From the NCBI GenBank assembly GCA_934547065.1, contig CAKTEF010000005.1:29957-93956 (forward strand): DNA of 64,000 nucleotides, read 5' to 3'. The notes below the pieces were generated by a model. The model had not been told where the DNA came from. It saw only the letters and a program-made list of their open reading frames with translations, and did no database searches. This document shows, in pieces, positions 41,954 through 50,165 of this stretch. Position numbers and translations under genes: made by a program. Within the stretch, counting starts at the first letter, position 1; each line of letters starts with the position of its first letter. Source of the stretch: an uncultured Faecalibacterium sp. (GTDB lineage: Bacteria; Bacillota; Clostridia; Oscillospirales; Ruminococcaceae).

Positions 41954-44404
41954 TTACAGGATCATCTCCACGCGGCTGCCGCCGGTGCGGTCCTTTTTGA
42001 CCACGAGCTGGCGGTCGATGCGGTCCTTGAGGGCGGCGACGTGGGAGATGATGCCCACCAGGCGGTCGCCCTCGGTCAGGCCGGACAGCACCCGGATGGC
42101 CTGTTCCAGCGATTCGTCGTCCAACGAGCCGAACCCCTCGTCCAGGAACAGGGTGTCCAGCCGGATGCCGCCTGCGGTGCGCTGCACCTCATCCGAAAGG
42201 CCCAGCGCCAGCGCCAGAGAGGCCTTGAAGCTCTCGCCGCCGGAAAGGGTCTTGACGCTGCGGCGGGTGCCGTTGTAGTGGTCGATCACGCCCAGGTCCA
42301 GGCCGGACTGGCTGCGCTGGTTCTCGGCCCCTATGCGCTCCAACTCGTACTGCCCGGCGGTCATCTGCATCAGGCGGGTGTTGGCGTGGATCAGGATGCG
42401 GTCCAGGTACTGCATCTGGATGTAGGCTTCCAGCCGGATCTTCTGCTTGCTGTTCAGGGTGCCGCCGGTGGTGGCGGCCAGAGCGTTCACCCACTGCCAG
42501 CGCTGTTCCAGGGTCTGGCGCTCGGCGGAAAGGCGGCGGTACTCTGCGGCCGCTTTCCGGTTGGGCTGCAGCTGGGCGTTCAGGGCCTTTTCCTGTTCGG
42601 CAAGGGGCCTGCGCCGGTCAAGCAGTGCGGCCTGCTGCGCCCGCAGTGCGGCAAGGTCCTGGGCCGGGGCGGCCCCGGCAGCCTGTGTTTCCAGCGTGCG
42701 GACGGCGGCTTCGGCCGCAGCGGCGTTCTGCTGGGCCGTGGCGGCCTGCGCTTCCAGTGCGGTGCGCTGGGCGTTCCGGGTGGGGCGCTGGGCTTCCAGC
42801 TCCTGCCTGCGGCGGCAGGCGGAAGCGTTTTGGCTGCGGCGGGCGGCCAGGTCTGTCTTGGCCGTGCGCAGGGCCTGCGTTTCCTCGGCCAGCGCGGTGC
42901 GGAGCAGCGTCACGCTCAGGGGCACCGGCCCATCGGGGGAGGTGAAGCGTTCCGGCAGCAGGGCCTCGGCATCTTTCCGCAGGCGGGCGCGGCCCTCTTT
43001 TTCGCGGGTCACGGCGGCCCCGGCGGCGGCACTGGCCTCCTGTGCCGCCTGGTCGGCAGCGGCTGCGGCTTGCTTGGCCGCGTTCACCTGGGCCTGAGTG
43101 GGTGCAGTGCGGGGCAGGGCGGCTTTGGCCGGGTGATGGGTGCTGCCGCACACCGGGCAGGGGGTGCCCTCGGCCAGGCCCCGGGCCAGAAGCCCGGCCT
43201 GTGCGTCCAGGAACGCCCGCTCCAGCCGGTCGCGGGCCGTGCCGGCCTCGGTCTGGCGGGCGGAAGCCGTTTTGTACCGGTCCTGCGCGGCTGCCGCAGC
43301 GGCCTTGACGGCCTGATACGCGGTCAGACTTTGGCCCAGCTCGTTCAGGGCCTGCTCCCGCTGGGCCAGCCGATCGGCTTCGGCCCCCAACTCCACCCGG
43401 CGGGTGTCGGCATCGGCCAGGGCGGCCAGCTCTGTTTCTGCGGCGGTCTGCTGCGCTTCCAGTGCGGCCAGCGCTTCCCGGCGGGCGGCGGCTCTGGCGG
43501 TTTCCAGCCGGGCATTCTCGCGGGCGTGGGCAAGGTTTTGGTCCAGCTCCCGGCGGAGCCGGTCCACCTGCTCGGCTGCGCCGAGTGCGGCCTGCACGGC
43601 GCTGAGCCGGGTGTCCAGCGCGGCCAGCTCCTGGGCGGCGCGGGCGGTATCTGCTTCCTGCCGGGCGGTCAGGGCCTGCAAAAGCTCCTGCGCCGTTTCC
43701 GGCTCGGTCTGTGCCGAAAGGGCGGCCAGCTCCTCGCGCTGCGGGTCCTGTGCAGAGAGGGCCAGCCCGCCCAGCACCGTGGTGATGGCGGTGTTCAGGC
43801 TGCTGCGCTGGGCCGTCAGGCGGGCGTTCTCCTCCTGTAAGGCATCCTGCAGTTTCTGGTACCGCTGGGTGCGGAACAGCTTGCGGAAAATGCGGCTCCG
43901 CTCCTCGGTCGTGGCGTTGAGCAGCCGGTTGAACTGCCCCTGCGCGATCATGGCGATCTGGGAGAACTGGTTGTAGTCCAGCCCGATGAGCTCCGTGACG
44001 GCGGCCGTCACTTCTTTGGCCTTGGTCACGGGCGGGCGGCCGTCGGCGTAGGTCAGGGTGGCATCGGCCTTTTCGGTGGTAAAGCCCTCGCCCCGCGCCT
44101 TGGGGCGGGGGTATTCGGGGTTGCGGCGGACGGTGCAGCGCTGGCCGCGCACCTCAAATTCCAGCTCCACAAAGGTGGGGGTGCCGGGGTCGGCGTATTT
44201 GCTGCGCAGCATGGCCCCGTCGCGCACGCCGCCGCTGGAATGGTCGTACAGCGCGTAGGTGATGGCATCGAACAGGGTGGTCTTGCCTGCGCCGGTGTCG
44301 CCGGTGATGAGGTAGAGCCCGCCCCTGCCCAGGGCTTCCAGCGGCAGGGTGGTCTGGGCGGCGTAGGGTCCAAAGGCCGAAAGGGTCAGCTTGAGCGGTC
44401 TCAT
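41954..44404 (-). CDS. sbcC: Exonuclease subunit SbcC (Rad50-like SMC ATPase)
   Basis: 816 residues from the ATG at 44404, overlapping sbcD by 4 bases. Walker A in GDTGAGKTTLFDAI near residue 40, a long Ala/Gln/Arg coiled coil on both sides of a zinc hook CPVCGSTHHP near 413, the signature LSGGESF near 723 and Walker B DTLFLDEGFGSLD near 757. It works with SbcD to cut hairpins and protein-blocked DNA ends. The local abundance of long DNA palindromes gives it obvious substrates. Confidence 0.95.
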   Translation of the reverse strand: MRPLKLTLSAFGPYAAQTTLPLEALGRGGLYLITGDTGAGKTTLFDAITYALYDHSSGGVRDGAMLRSKYADPGTPTFVELEFEVRGQRCTVRRNPEYPRPKARGEGFTTEKADATLTYADGRPPVTKAKEVTAAVTELIGLDYNQFSQIAMIAQGQFNRLLNATTEERSRIFRKLFRTQRYQKLQDALQEENARLTAQRSSLNTAITTVLGGLALSAQDPQREELAALSAQTEPETAQELLQALTARQEADTARAAQELAALDTRLSAVQAALGAAEQVDRLRRELDQNLAHARENARLETARAAARREALAALEAQQTAAETELAALADADTRRVELGAEADRLAQREQALNELGQSLTAYQAVKAAAAAAQDRYKTASARQTEAGTARDRLERAFLDAQAGLLARGLAEGTPCPVCGSTHHPAKAALPRTAPTQAQVNAAKQAAAAADQAAQEASAAAGAAVTREKEGRARLRKDAEALLPERFTSPDGPVPLSVTLLRTALAEETQALRTAKTDLAARRSQNASACRRRQELEAQRPTRNAQRTALEAQAATAQQNAAAAEAAVRTLETQAAGAAPAQDLAALRAQQAALLDRRRPLAEQEKALNAQLQPNRKAAAEYRRLSAERQTLEQRWQWVNALAATTGGTLNSKQKIRLEAYIQMQYLDRILIHANTRLMQMTAGQYELERIGAENQRSQSGLDLGVIDHYNGTRRSVKTLSGGESFKASLALALGLSDEVQRTAGGIRLDTLFLDEGFGSLDDESLEQAIRVLSGLTEGDRLVGIISHVAALKDRIDRQLVVKKDRTGGSRVEMIL

Positions 44405-45540
44405 GCATCGTCCTCCTTCCACAGCGTTTCAATGAGCTGCCGACAAAACGCCGCCTGCTCCGGGCTGAGAGGCTGGTTGTTCTGGAGCCGGTAGAAATCG
44501 GCCAGGTGTTCCAGGGGGGTCTTCCGGGCGGCGGCTGCGGGCTGATCCAGCTGCTGCTGGGTGCGGGTGCGCAGGTTGTCGTAGTCCAGCCGCATCAGGT
44601 TGGGGTAGATCACCCGCAGGCGGGCCAGGGCTTCGGGCACGTCCTGCTCGTCGGTCAGGGTGATGTGGAGGTAATCGTCCACGGCTGTGCCTGCGTAGCG
44701 GCGGCGGTCGGTCAGTTCCGGATAGCTGCCCCGCAGTTCCCGCAGGTCGTGCCGGGGGGTCAGGGGCAGGGTGGTGATCTCCGTGCTGCCCTTGGGGCCA
44801 AGCTCCACCAGGGTGGCGCTTTTCTGCTGCCCGGCCTCCGAGAACGAATACTTCAGCGGTGTGCCGCAGTAGCGCAGGGTGGGGCGGCCAACGGTCTGGG
44901 GGCTGTGCAGGTGCCCCAGGGCCACATAGTCAAAGGCATCGAACAGGGCGGCATCCACGCAGTCCAGCCCGCCTACACTGGGTTCCTCGCTCTCGCAGGC
45001 GGCAGCCCCCGCCACGAACTGATGCGCCACAAGAACGCTGCGGCGGTCAGGGTCCGGCACACAGCGGCGCAGCACGCAGCGCAGGGCATCGTTGTAGCTT
45101 TCCACCGGCTCGTCCGGGAAGACATGCCGCACGGCGGCAGGTTTGAGGAACGGCAGCAGATAGAGGTCCACCGGGCCGTAGGCATCGGTCAGGGTGATGG
45201 GCTGCGGCACGCCGGAGAATACCGGGCTGACATACACCCGGCTGCCCGCCAGCAGCGCAGAGCCAAAAGCCACCCGGTCCGCAGAATCGTGGTTGCCGCT
45301 GACGGCAAACACCGGCAGCCCCCGGCGGGCAAGCGAGGTCAGGAACCAGTCCAGCAGGCGGACCGCCTCGGCCGGGGGAACGGGCTTGTCGTACAGGTCG
45401 CCCGCCAGCAGCACGGCATCCACCGGGTGGGTGTCCAGCAGGGCAAGGATCTGTTCCAGGATGAACTGCTGGTCCTCCAGCATCGAAAACTCGCACACCC
45501 GTTTGCCCAGGTGCAGGTCCGAGAGGTGCAGAAAACGCAA
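44401..45540 (-). CDS. sbcD: Exonuclease subunit SbcD (Mre11-like nuclease)
   Basis: 379 residues with a TTG start at 45540 placed by AGGGGG 7 bases upstream and the family N terminus (RFLHLSDLHLGK). Calcineurin-like phosphoesterase motifs: DLHLGK, LAGDLYDK, SGNHDSADR, VAHQFV and GHLHSPQ. It is the Mn-dependent nuclease partner of SbcC and is translationally coupled to it. An ATG-started extension upstream would run into repeat sequence and is rejected. Confidence 0.94.
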   Translation of the reverse strand: MRFLHLSDLHLGKRVCEFSMLEDQQFILEQILALLDTHPVDAVLLAGDLYDKPVPPAEAVRLLDWFLTSLARRGLPVFAVSGNHDSADRVAFGSALLAGSRVYVSPVFSGVPQPITLTDAYGPVDLYLLPFLKPAAVRHVFPDEPVESYNDALRCVLRRCVPDPDRRSVLVAHQFVAGAAACESEEPSVGGLDCVDAALFDAFDYVALGHLHSPQTVGRPTLRYCGTPLKYSFSEAGQQKSATLVELGPKGSTEITTLPLTPRHDLRELRGSYPELTDRRRYAGTAVDDYLHITLTDEQDVPEALARLRVIYPNLMRLDYDNLRTRTQQQLDQPAAAARKTPLEHLADFYRLQNNQPLSPEQAAFCRQLIETLWKEDDA

Positions 45541-45570
45541 GGGAAAGCCCCCTTTCTGAAAGATGCTTCT

Positions 45571-45598
45571 ATTATAGCACGAAATGGGCACTTTCCAA
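45571..45598 (-). promoter_or_regulatory. Sigma-A promoter of sbcDC
   Basis: TTGGAA at 45598-45593, a 16-base spacer and consensus TATAAT at 45576-45571, about 30 bases before the sbcD start. Confidence 0.75.
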
Positions 45599-45644
45599 AA
45601 GAGGTTCCCATCGCTGGAATGCGGCTCGGACGTTGCCGGGCTCA

Positions 45645-45907
45645 CCCTCTCAGGCCGCTTCGCGTCCAGCTCCCCCAAAGGGGGAGCCACTGGCGAGCCG
45701 GTGGCGGCCCTGCGAACCGAGCAAAGCTCATGCTGTGCGGGAACGGTAGTGCTCCGCTGTCTCGATTCACGGCTGCTGCCAATGAGGACAGGGCCCGGCA
45801 TTTTTACGTTATATTGGGCCCAAGCAAACAGCACGGCTTGCCCGACATGCCAATGGCTCCCCCTTTGGGGGAGCTGGCATCAAGCGAAGCGCAGATGACT
45901 GAGAGGG
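45645..45907 (-). repeat. Composite MITE-like element, copy 2
   Basis: 263 bp with perfect 9-bp inverted ends CCCTCTCAG / CTGAGAGGG and a hairpin (CTCCCCC-AAA-GGGGGAG or its complement) near each end. The core matches the element at 34735-35021 in reverse orientation, including GAATCGAGACAGCGGAGCAC and GGGCCCTGTCCTCATTGG. It fills the gap 45600-45920; no ORF is conserved between copies. Confidence 0.75.
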
Positions 45908-45920
45908 TGAGCGCGCTGAC

Positions 45921-45951
45921 AAAAAGCCCCCGCTTCCAAAAAAGCAGGGGC
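45921..45951 (-). terminator. Terminator of the peptidoglycan-binding protein gene
   Basis: Minus-strand stem GCCCCTGCTT / AAGCGGGGGC (45951-45942 with 45935-45926) followed by T5, 27 bases past the stop. Confidence 0.8.
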
Positions 45952-45978
45952 CTTGGCTGGCTGGAGCCAATTCACATT

Positions 45979-46458
45979 TTAACTTGCCGGGAACAGCTTC
46001 TCCCAGGTGGCTTTGCCCACGGCACCGTCGGCGGTCAGGCCGCTGCGGCGCTGGAACCGCTGGACAGCGGCTGCGGTCGCGGCCCCGAACCTGCCGTCGG
46101 AGCGGATGTTCTCGCCCAGGGCATTGAGCTTTTGCTGGATGAGCCGGACTGTGCCGCCCGCAGTGCCGGTGCGGATCACGATGCCGGGGTAGGGCACGGC
46201 CAGGCCGTGCTTTGCGGTGTACTTTGCGTACAGCACGTTCCAGGTGTTGGCACCCACCTTGCCATCCATGTTCATCCCGTTGCGAAGCTGAAACTCCTTG
46301 ACGGCGTTTTCACTTTTGATGCCGAACCGCCCGTCTACGGTCAGCGCAGCGTACCAGCTGCACTGGTCGCGCACACCGTTCAGCCAGGTCTGCACCAGGG
46401 CCGCATCCGGCCCGGAAGAACCTTTTTGAATCAACGAATAATAAGCGGGGATCGCCAT
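45979..46458 (-). CDS. Protein with two peptidoglycan-binding (PGBD) domains
   Basis: 159 residues. Two PG_binding_1 repeats: residues ~10-75 (VQTWLN..DGRFGIKSENAVKEFQ..MDGKVGANTWNVLY) and ~95-158 (VRLIQQKLNALG..SDGRFGAATAAAVQRFQ..ADGAVGKATWEKLF). No catalytic domain and no clear signal peptide. Next to spoIIR on the same strand, 62 bases away, so possibly part of sporulation wall remodelling, but export is not evident. Confidence 0.82.
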   Translation of the reverse strand: MAIPAYYSLIQKGSSGPDAALVQTWLNGVRDQCSWYAALTVDGRFGIKSENAVKEFQLRNGMNMDGKVGANTWNVLYAKYTAKHGLAVPYPGIVIRTGTAGGTVRLIQQKLNALGENIRSDGRFGAATAAAVQRFQRRSGLTADGAVGKATWEKLFPAS

Positions 46459-46520
46459 TGCGGCATCACGCTCCTTTCAGGTTCAGCTTATGCGGGGGGA
46501 GGGGAGAGCGTGCGGGCAGA

Positions 46521-47162
46521 TCACAAAATCACCCGCTCCTCCCTCCTTGCCGTGAGCTGCTGCCACCATTCCACGCATTTGAAGCGCAGGACATATTGGC
46601 CGCAGACCAGGTCGTTTTCTTCCGGGCGGGCGTAGCCCCCGCAGGCGGTACGGCACAGGCCGGGGTAGAGCACGCACCACCAATTGCGGCCGTGGCGGGC
46701 GTTGCTGCCCAGCTCCAGCCGCAGGGCCTGATACCGCCCGGCGGGCAGGGCCGAAGCGGCATAGCGGGTGGTGGGAAAGTACATTTCCACAAGCCGGACG
46801 TTCACGGTGGAAACGATGCCCCGGCGGGCCAGGGCAGAGCGGGCGGCCCATTCCAGCTCCGTCAGATTGCGGGCGGCCCAGCGCAGGGCATCGGCTTGTG
46901 TGGATGCCGTGCAGTGCCGGTCCACATACGCCAGAACGGCATCCCGCACGGCCAGCTTGGCCGTCTGGTCAGCCAGGGAGTCGCTGTCGGCCCGGATGTG
47001 CAGCCGCAGCGTGTCGGCACACAGGGCCGCTGCGGTGCGCTGCTGCGCTCTGGCCCAGCCCAGCCCGGCGTGCAGCCCGGAAAGCAGCAGGGCCGCAGCC
47101 AGTGCTGTACACCATACCGCCATCTGGCGGCGCGTCAGCGTGCGGGAAAAAACAGAAAACAT
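46521..47162 (-). CDS. spoIIR: Stage II sporulation protein R
   Basis: 213 residues. N-terminal membrane/signal segment (MAVWCTALAAALLLSGLHAGLG), then family motifs LRLHIRADSDSLADQTAKLAVRDAVL and WWCVLYPGLC. In Bacillus, forespore-made SpoIIR signals across the septum to SpoIIGA, triggering pro-sigma-E cleavage. Its presence means the organism sporulates or descends recently from a spore former. The start at 47162 is directly preceded by T5 and a hairpin arm containing AAAGGG. Confidence 0.88.
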   Translation of the reverse strand: MFSVFSRTLTRRQMAVWCTALAAALLLSGLHAGLGWARAQQRTAAALCADTLRLHIRADSDSLADQTAKLAVRDAVLAYVDRHCTASTQADALRWAARNLTELEWAARSALARRGIVSTVNVRLVEMYFPTTRYAASALPAGRYQALRLELGSNARHGRNWWCVLYPGLCRTACGGYARPEENDLVCGQYVLRFKCVEWWQQLTARREERVIL

Positions 47163-47211
47163 AAAAACAGACCCTTTCTCTGGAAATGTTATCCAGAGGA
47201 TGGGTCTGTTT
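47163..47211 (-). promoter_or_regulatory. Terminator-like hairpin overlapping the spoIIR ribosome site
   Basis: Outer stem AAACAGACCC / GGGTCTGTTT (47211-47202 with 47174-47165) and inner stem CTCTGGA / TCCAGAG, followed on the minus strand by T5 and then the spoIIR ATG. The AAAGGG site lies at the base of the 3' arm. Same design as before the genes at 41685 and 52666. Confidence 0.7.
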
Positions 47212-47304
47212 ACAAAGGTTTAATCACGCACCTGCCTTTTACAGCAGGGCACTGCCGTTTCCGATAAATTACACTTTGCTCGTCCAGTATAGCCTGACCG
47301 TCCT

Positions 47305-47361
47305 GCCAATGGCTCCCCCTCCGGGGGAGCTGGCAAAACCGTAAGGTTTTGACTGAGAGGG
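47305..47361 (+). repeat. Hairpin repeat, single unit, abutting a 3' end
   Basis: GCCAATGGCTCCCCC...GGGGGAGCTGGC, a small AAAACC-GTAA-GGTTTT stem, then GACTGAGAGGG. It ends 2 bases from the stop codon of the PFL-family gene. The rest of 47212-47304 holds nothing recognisable. Confidence 0.75.
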
Positions 47362-47363
47362 TG

Positions 47364-48731
47364 TTAATTCTTCAGCGACTGCATCGGTGCGGGCAGGCGG
47401 CCGCCGCGGTTGATGAACACCGAGGGGTCACGCTGGTTCACCGGCATGATGGGGCCGTAGCCCAGCAGGCCGCCAAAGTCCAAAACCTCGCCTGCCTTGC
47501 GGCCAATGGCCGGGATCACGCGCACGGCGGTGGTCTTGCTGTTCACCATGCCAATGGCGGCTTCGTCGGCGATCAGGGCGCTGATCACAGCCGGGGTGGT
47601 GTCGCCGGGGATGATGACCATGTCGATGCCCACCGAGCAGACGGCGGTCATGGCTTCCAGCTTTTCAATGGTCAGGCAGCCGCACTCTGCCGCGTGGATC
47701 ATGCCGTCGTCCTCGCTGACCGGGATGAATGCGCCCGAAAGGCCGCCCACGTGGTTCGAGGCCATCACGCCACCTTTTTTCACGGCATCGTTCAGCAGGG
47801 CCAGGCAGGCGGTGGTGCCGCAGCAGCCGCAGGTCTCCAGGCCCATTTCTTCCAGGATGTTGGCCACGCTGTCGCCCACAGCCGGGGTGGGAGCCAGCGA
47901 GAGGTCAATGATGCCGGCAGGCACGCCCAGCTCTTTGGAAGCCAGGTTTGCCACCAGCTGGCCCACGCGGGTGATCTTGAATGCAGTCCGCTTGACCAGC
48001 TCGGCCACCTGGTCGATGGGGGCATCCTTGGGCAGCCGGGCCAGGGCGGCGCGCACGGCACCGGGGCCGGAAACGCCCACATGGATCTCGCAGTCGGGCT
48101 CGCCGGGGCCGTGGAACGCACCCGCCATAAAGGGGTTGTCCTCCGGTGCGTTGCAGAACACCACCAGCTTTGCCGCGCCGATGCACTGGCGGTCGGCGGT
48201 CAGCTCGCTGGCCTTTTTCACGGCCTCGCCCATCAGCTTGATGGCATCCATGTTCAGGCCCGCCTTGGTGGCACCGATGTTCACCGAGCTGCACACGATG
48301 TCCGTTTCGGCCAGAGCGCGGGGAATGGACTCGATCAGGCGGCGGTCACCGGCGGAAAAGCCCTTGTGGACCAGCGCCGTGTAGCCGCCCACAAAGTTGA
48401 CCCCCACCTTTTTGCCGGCGGCATCCAGGGCCTTGGCAAACTCCACGGGGTCGGCATCCGGGCAGGCACCCAGCAGCATGGCAATGGGCGTGACGCTGAT
48501 GCGCTTGTTGATGATGGGAATGCCGTACTCGGCGCTGATATGCTCCACGGCAGGCACCAGGTTGGCCGCCTTGGTGGTGATCTTGTTGTAGACCTTTTCG
48601 CAGGCCTTTTTCGGGTCCGGGTCGATGCAGTCCAACAGGCTGATGCCCATGGTCACGGTCCGCACGTCCAAGTTGTCCTGGGTGAACATCTCAATGGTCT
48701 CGAGGATGTCACCGGTATTCATCATACTCAT
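47364..48731 (-). CDS. PFL-family protein (UPF0210)
   Basis: 455 residues, full length. Glycine- and alanine-rich fold with [70 protein letters not shown], a [20 protein letters not shown] cysteine motif and [14 protein letters not shown]. Members are pyruvate-formate-lyase-like in fold, but no glycyl-radical sequence is evident at the C terminus. The biochemical role is unsettled. The next gene upstream encodes the ACT-domain partner that accompanies this family widely. Confidence 0.9.
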   Translation of the reverse strand: MSMMNTGDILETIEMFTQDNLDVRTVTMGISLLDCIDPDPKKACEKVYNKITTKAANLVPAVEHISAEYGIPIINKRISVTPIAMLLGACPDADPVEFAKALDAAGKKVGVNFVGGYTALVHKGFSAGDRRLIESIPRALAETDIVCSSVNIGATKAGLNMDAIKLMGEAVKKASELTADRQCIGAAKLVVFCNAPEDNPFMAGAFHGPGEPDCEIHVGVSGPGAVRAALARLPKDAPIDQVAELVKRTAFKITRVGQLVANLASKELGVPAGIIDLSLAPTPAVGDSVANILEEMGLETCGCCGTTACLALLNDAVKKGGVMASNHVGGLSGAFIPVSEDDGMIHAAECGCLTIEKLEAMTAVCSVGIDMVIIPGDTTPAVISALIADEAAIGMVNSKTTAVRVIPAIGRKAGEVLDFGGLLGYGPIMPVNQRDPSVFINRGGRLPAPMQSLKN

Positions 48732-48829
48732 AATAAAATCCCTTCTCTACAAAATCCTCTGCTGCTGCCAAATACGCAAGGCCCGGCTGCTCAGGAGCCG
48801 CAGGCGAGATGCGCTTTCAAAACCGGCAC

Positions 48830-48886
48830 GCCAGTGGCTCCCCCTCCGGGGGAGCTGGCAAAGCCGTAAGGCTTTGACTGAGAGGG
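48830..48886 (+). repeat. Hairpin repeat, single unit, abutting a 3' end
   Basis: Nearly the same as the unit at 47305-47361. It ends with CTGAGAGGG immediately next to the stop codon of the ACT-domain gene (48887), so it fills the ACT-PFL spacer. Confidence 0.75.
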
Positions 48887-49156
48887 TCAAATGGTATGCA
48901 TCGCATCAAAAACTTCCTGGCGGGTCACATTGATCTGCATCCCCATCTCCTTGGCCAGGGCATCGAAGCTGTGGTGCATCTCCTCGTGGCTGACGCTGCA
49001 CTTGGAGATGTCCACCAGCATGATCATGGCAAACATGCCCTGCAAAATGCTCTGGGTGACATCCTCGATGTTGATGTTCAGCTCACTGCACAGGGCGGCC
49101 ACCCTGGCAACCACGCCCACCGTATCATGACCAATGACCGTAATAAACGCTTTCAT
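48887..49156 (-). CDS. ACT-domain protein (UPF0237)
   Basis: 89 residues from the ATG at 49156. A single ACT domain: KAFITVIGHDTVGVVARVAALCSELNINIEDV, then a MFAMIMLVDISK strand. ACT domains sense small ligands, often amino acids. This UPF0237 protein is paired with the UPF0210 gene downstream in many bacteria and probably regulates it. Confidence 0.9.
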   Translation of the reverse strand: MKAFITVIGHDTVGVVARVAALCSELNINIEDVTQSILQGMFAMIMLVDISKCSVSHEEMHHSFDALAKEMGMQINVTRQEVFDAMHTI

Positions 49157-49183
49157 ATTCCTTACCCCCAATAATTGATGTAG

Positions 49184-49495
49184 CCCTCTCCGTCATTGCT
49201 TGCGCGCTGACAGCTCCGGGTTGCGGCCCATGGCCAGCATCTTCTGAATCCCGCCCTCTCAGTCATCTGCGCTTCGCTTGATGCCAGCTCTCCCAAAGGG
49301 AGAGCCAATGGCGGCTCACGGCCAGTAGGTGCTGAATCTGGGACATGCGTTGCCTCTCCCTTTGGGAGAGGTGGCAGCGCGTCAGCGCTGACGGAGAGGG
49401 CGCATTGCGGCTCATGGTCAGCTCCTGCTAAACCTGGGATATGCGTTGCCTCTCCCTTTGAGAGAGGTGGCATTGCGTCAGCGCGCCTGAGAGGG
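49184..49495. repeat. Tandem run of hairpin repeats upstream of the ACT gene
   Basis: At least three units of the family in both orientations: CCCTCTCCGTCATTGC..., CCCTCTCAGTCATCTGCG... with CTCTCCC-AAA-GGGAGAG, and two copies of TGCGTTGCCTCTCCCTTT with AGAGGTGGCA. The outer ends are CCCTCTC and CTGAGAGGG. No ORF. It would form the 5' leader of the ACT-PFL transcript. Confidence 0.65.
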
Positions 49496-49510
49496 CGGCT
49501 TTTCCACCCC

Positions 49511-49538
49511 AGTATAGCAGATTTACTGATTTTTGAAC
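49511..49538 (-). promoter_or_regulatory. Probable promoter of the ACT-PFL genes
   Basis: Minus strand GTTCAA at 49538-49533, a 16-base spacer and TATACT at 49516-49511 with an extended TGC. It implies a ~350-nt leader made of repeats. Confidence 0.45.
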
Positions 49539-49685
49539 ACACTTTTTGGAAAAAAGAACAAGATAGGGGCACAAAAGACATTCTATTCCAAAAATTTGGT
49601 GCAAAGCGCGGCCGGATGTGCTATACTGAAGCAGAATCACCGGCTTTGCCATGCCGCAGGCCGCAGACAAAAAGGAGTATGCAAG

Positions 49686-50165
49686 ATGGAACAGCTTTTG
49701 AAGATCCTGGAAGATAACGCGCGGCTGCCGGTCGAGGACATTGCCACGATGCTGAACAAATCCCCCGCAGAGGTGGCCGCGATGATCGACCTGGCCCGTG
49801 CCCAGGGCATCATCAAGGGGTACAAGACCCTGGTGGATTGGGAAAAGGCCGGGGTGAACCGGGTGGAAGCCGTGATCGAGCTGAACGTCAGCCCCAAAAA
49901 GAGCCGCGGCTTTGACGAGATCGCGGCCACCATCGCTTCGTTTGAGGAAGTGGAGAGCGTGCTGCTGATGAGCGGCGGCTACGACCTGCAGCTGGTCATC
50001 AAGGGCCAGACGTTCCAGGAGATCGCGCTGTTTGTGGCAAAGCGGCTGAGCCCGCTGGACGATGTGCTGTCCACCGCCACCCACTTTGTCCTGCGTACCT
50101 ATAAAAAAGAGGGCCGTCTGTACCAGGACGACGAGATCGATGAAAGAGAGTGTACGGTTCTGTGA
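49686..50165 (+). CDS. Lrp/AsnC-family transcriptional regulator
   Basis: 159 residues from the ATG at 49686, with AAGGAG 8 bases upstream. N-terminal helix-turn-helix (VEDIATMLNKSPAEVAAMIDLARAQGIIKGY) and a C-terminal RAM/Lrp ligand-binding domain (VIELNVSP, SVLLMSGGYDLQLVIKG). Its stop overlaps the start of the aminotransferase gene by 1 base, so it probably senses an amino acid and regulates that operon. A likely promoter is TATACT at 49622-49627 with a weak -35. Confidence 0.88.
   Translation: MEQLLKILEDNARLPVEDIATMLNKSPAEVAAMIDLARAQGIIKGYKTLVDWEKAGVNRVEAVIELNVSPKKSRGFDEIAATIASFEEVESVLLMSGGYDLQLVIKGQTFQEIALFVAKRLSPLDDVLSTATHFVLRTYKKEGRLYQDDEIDERECTVL

Noticed and set aside
44401..45834. 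ATG-started extension of SbcD into the repeat element
   Set aside because: The extra ~98 residues are translated repeat sequence. The family N terminus begins at the TTG at 45540.
47163..47304. Sigma-F promoter for spoIIR
   Set aside because: No convincing GYATA-N15-GGNNANNNT match was found. TATACT near 47287 lacks a -35 at correct spacing.
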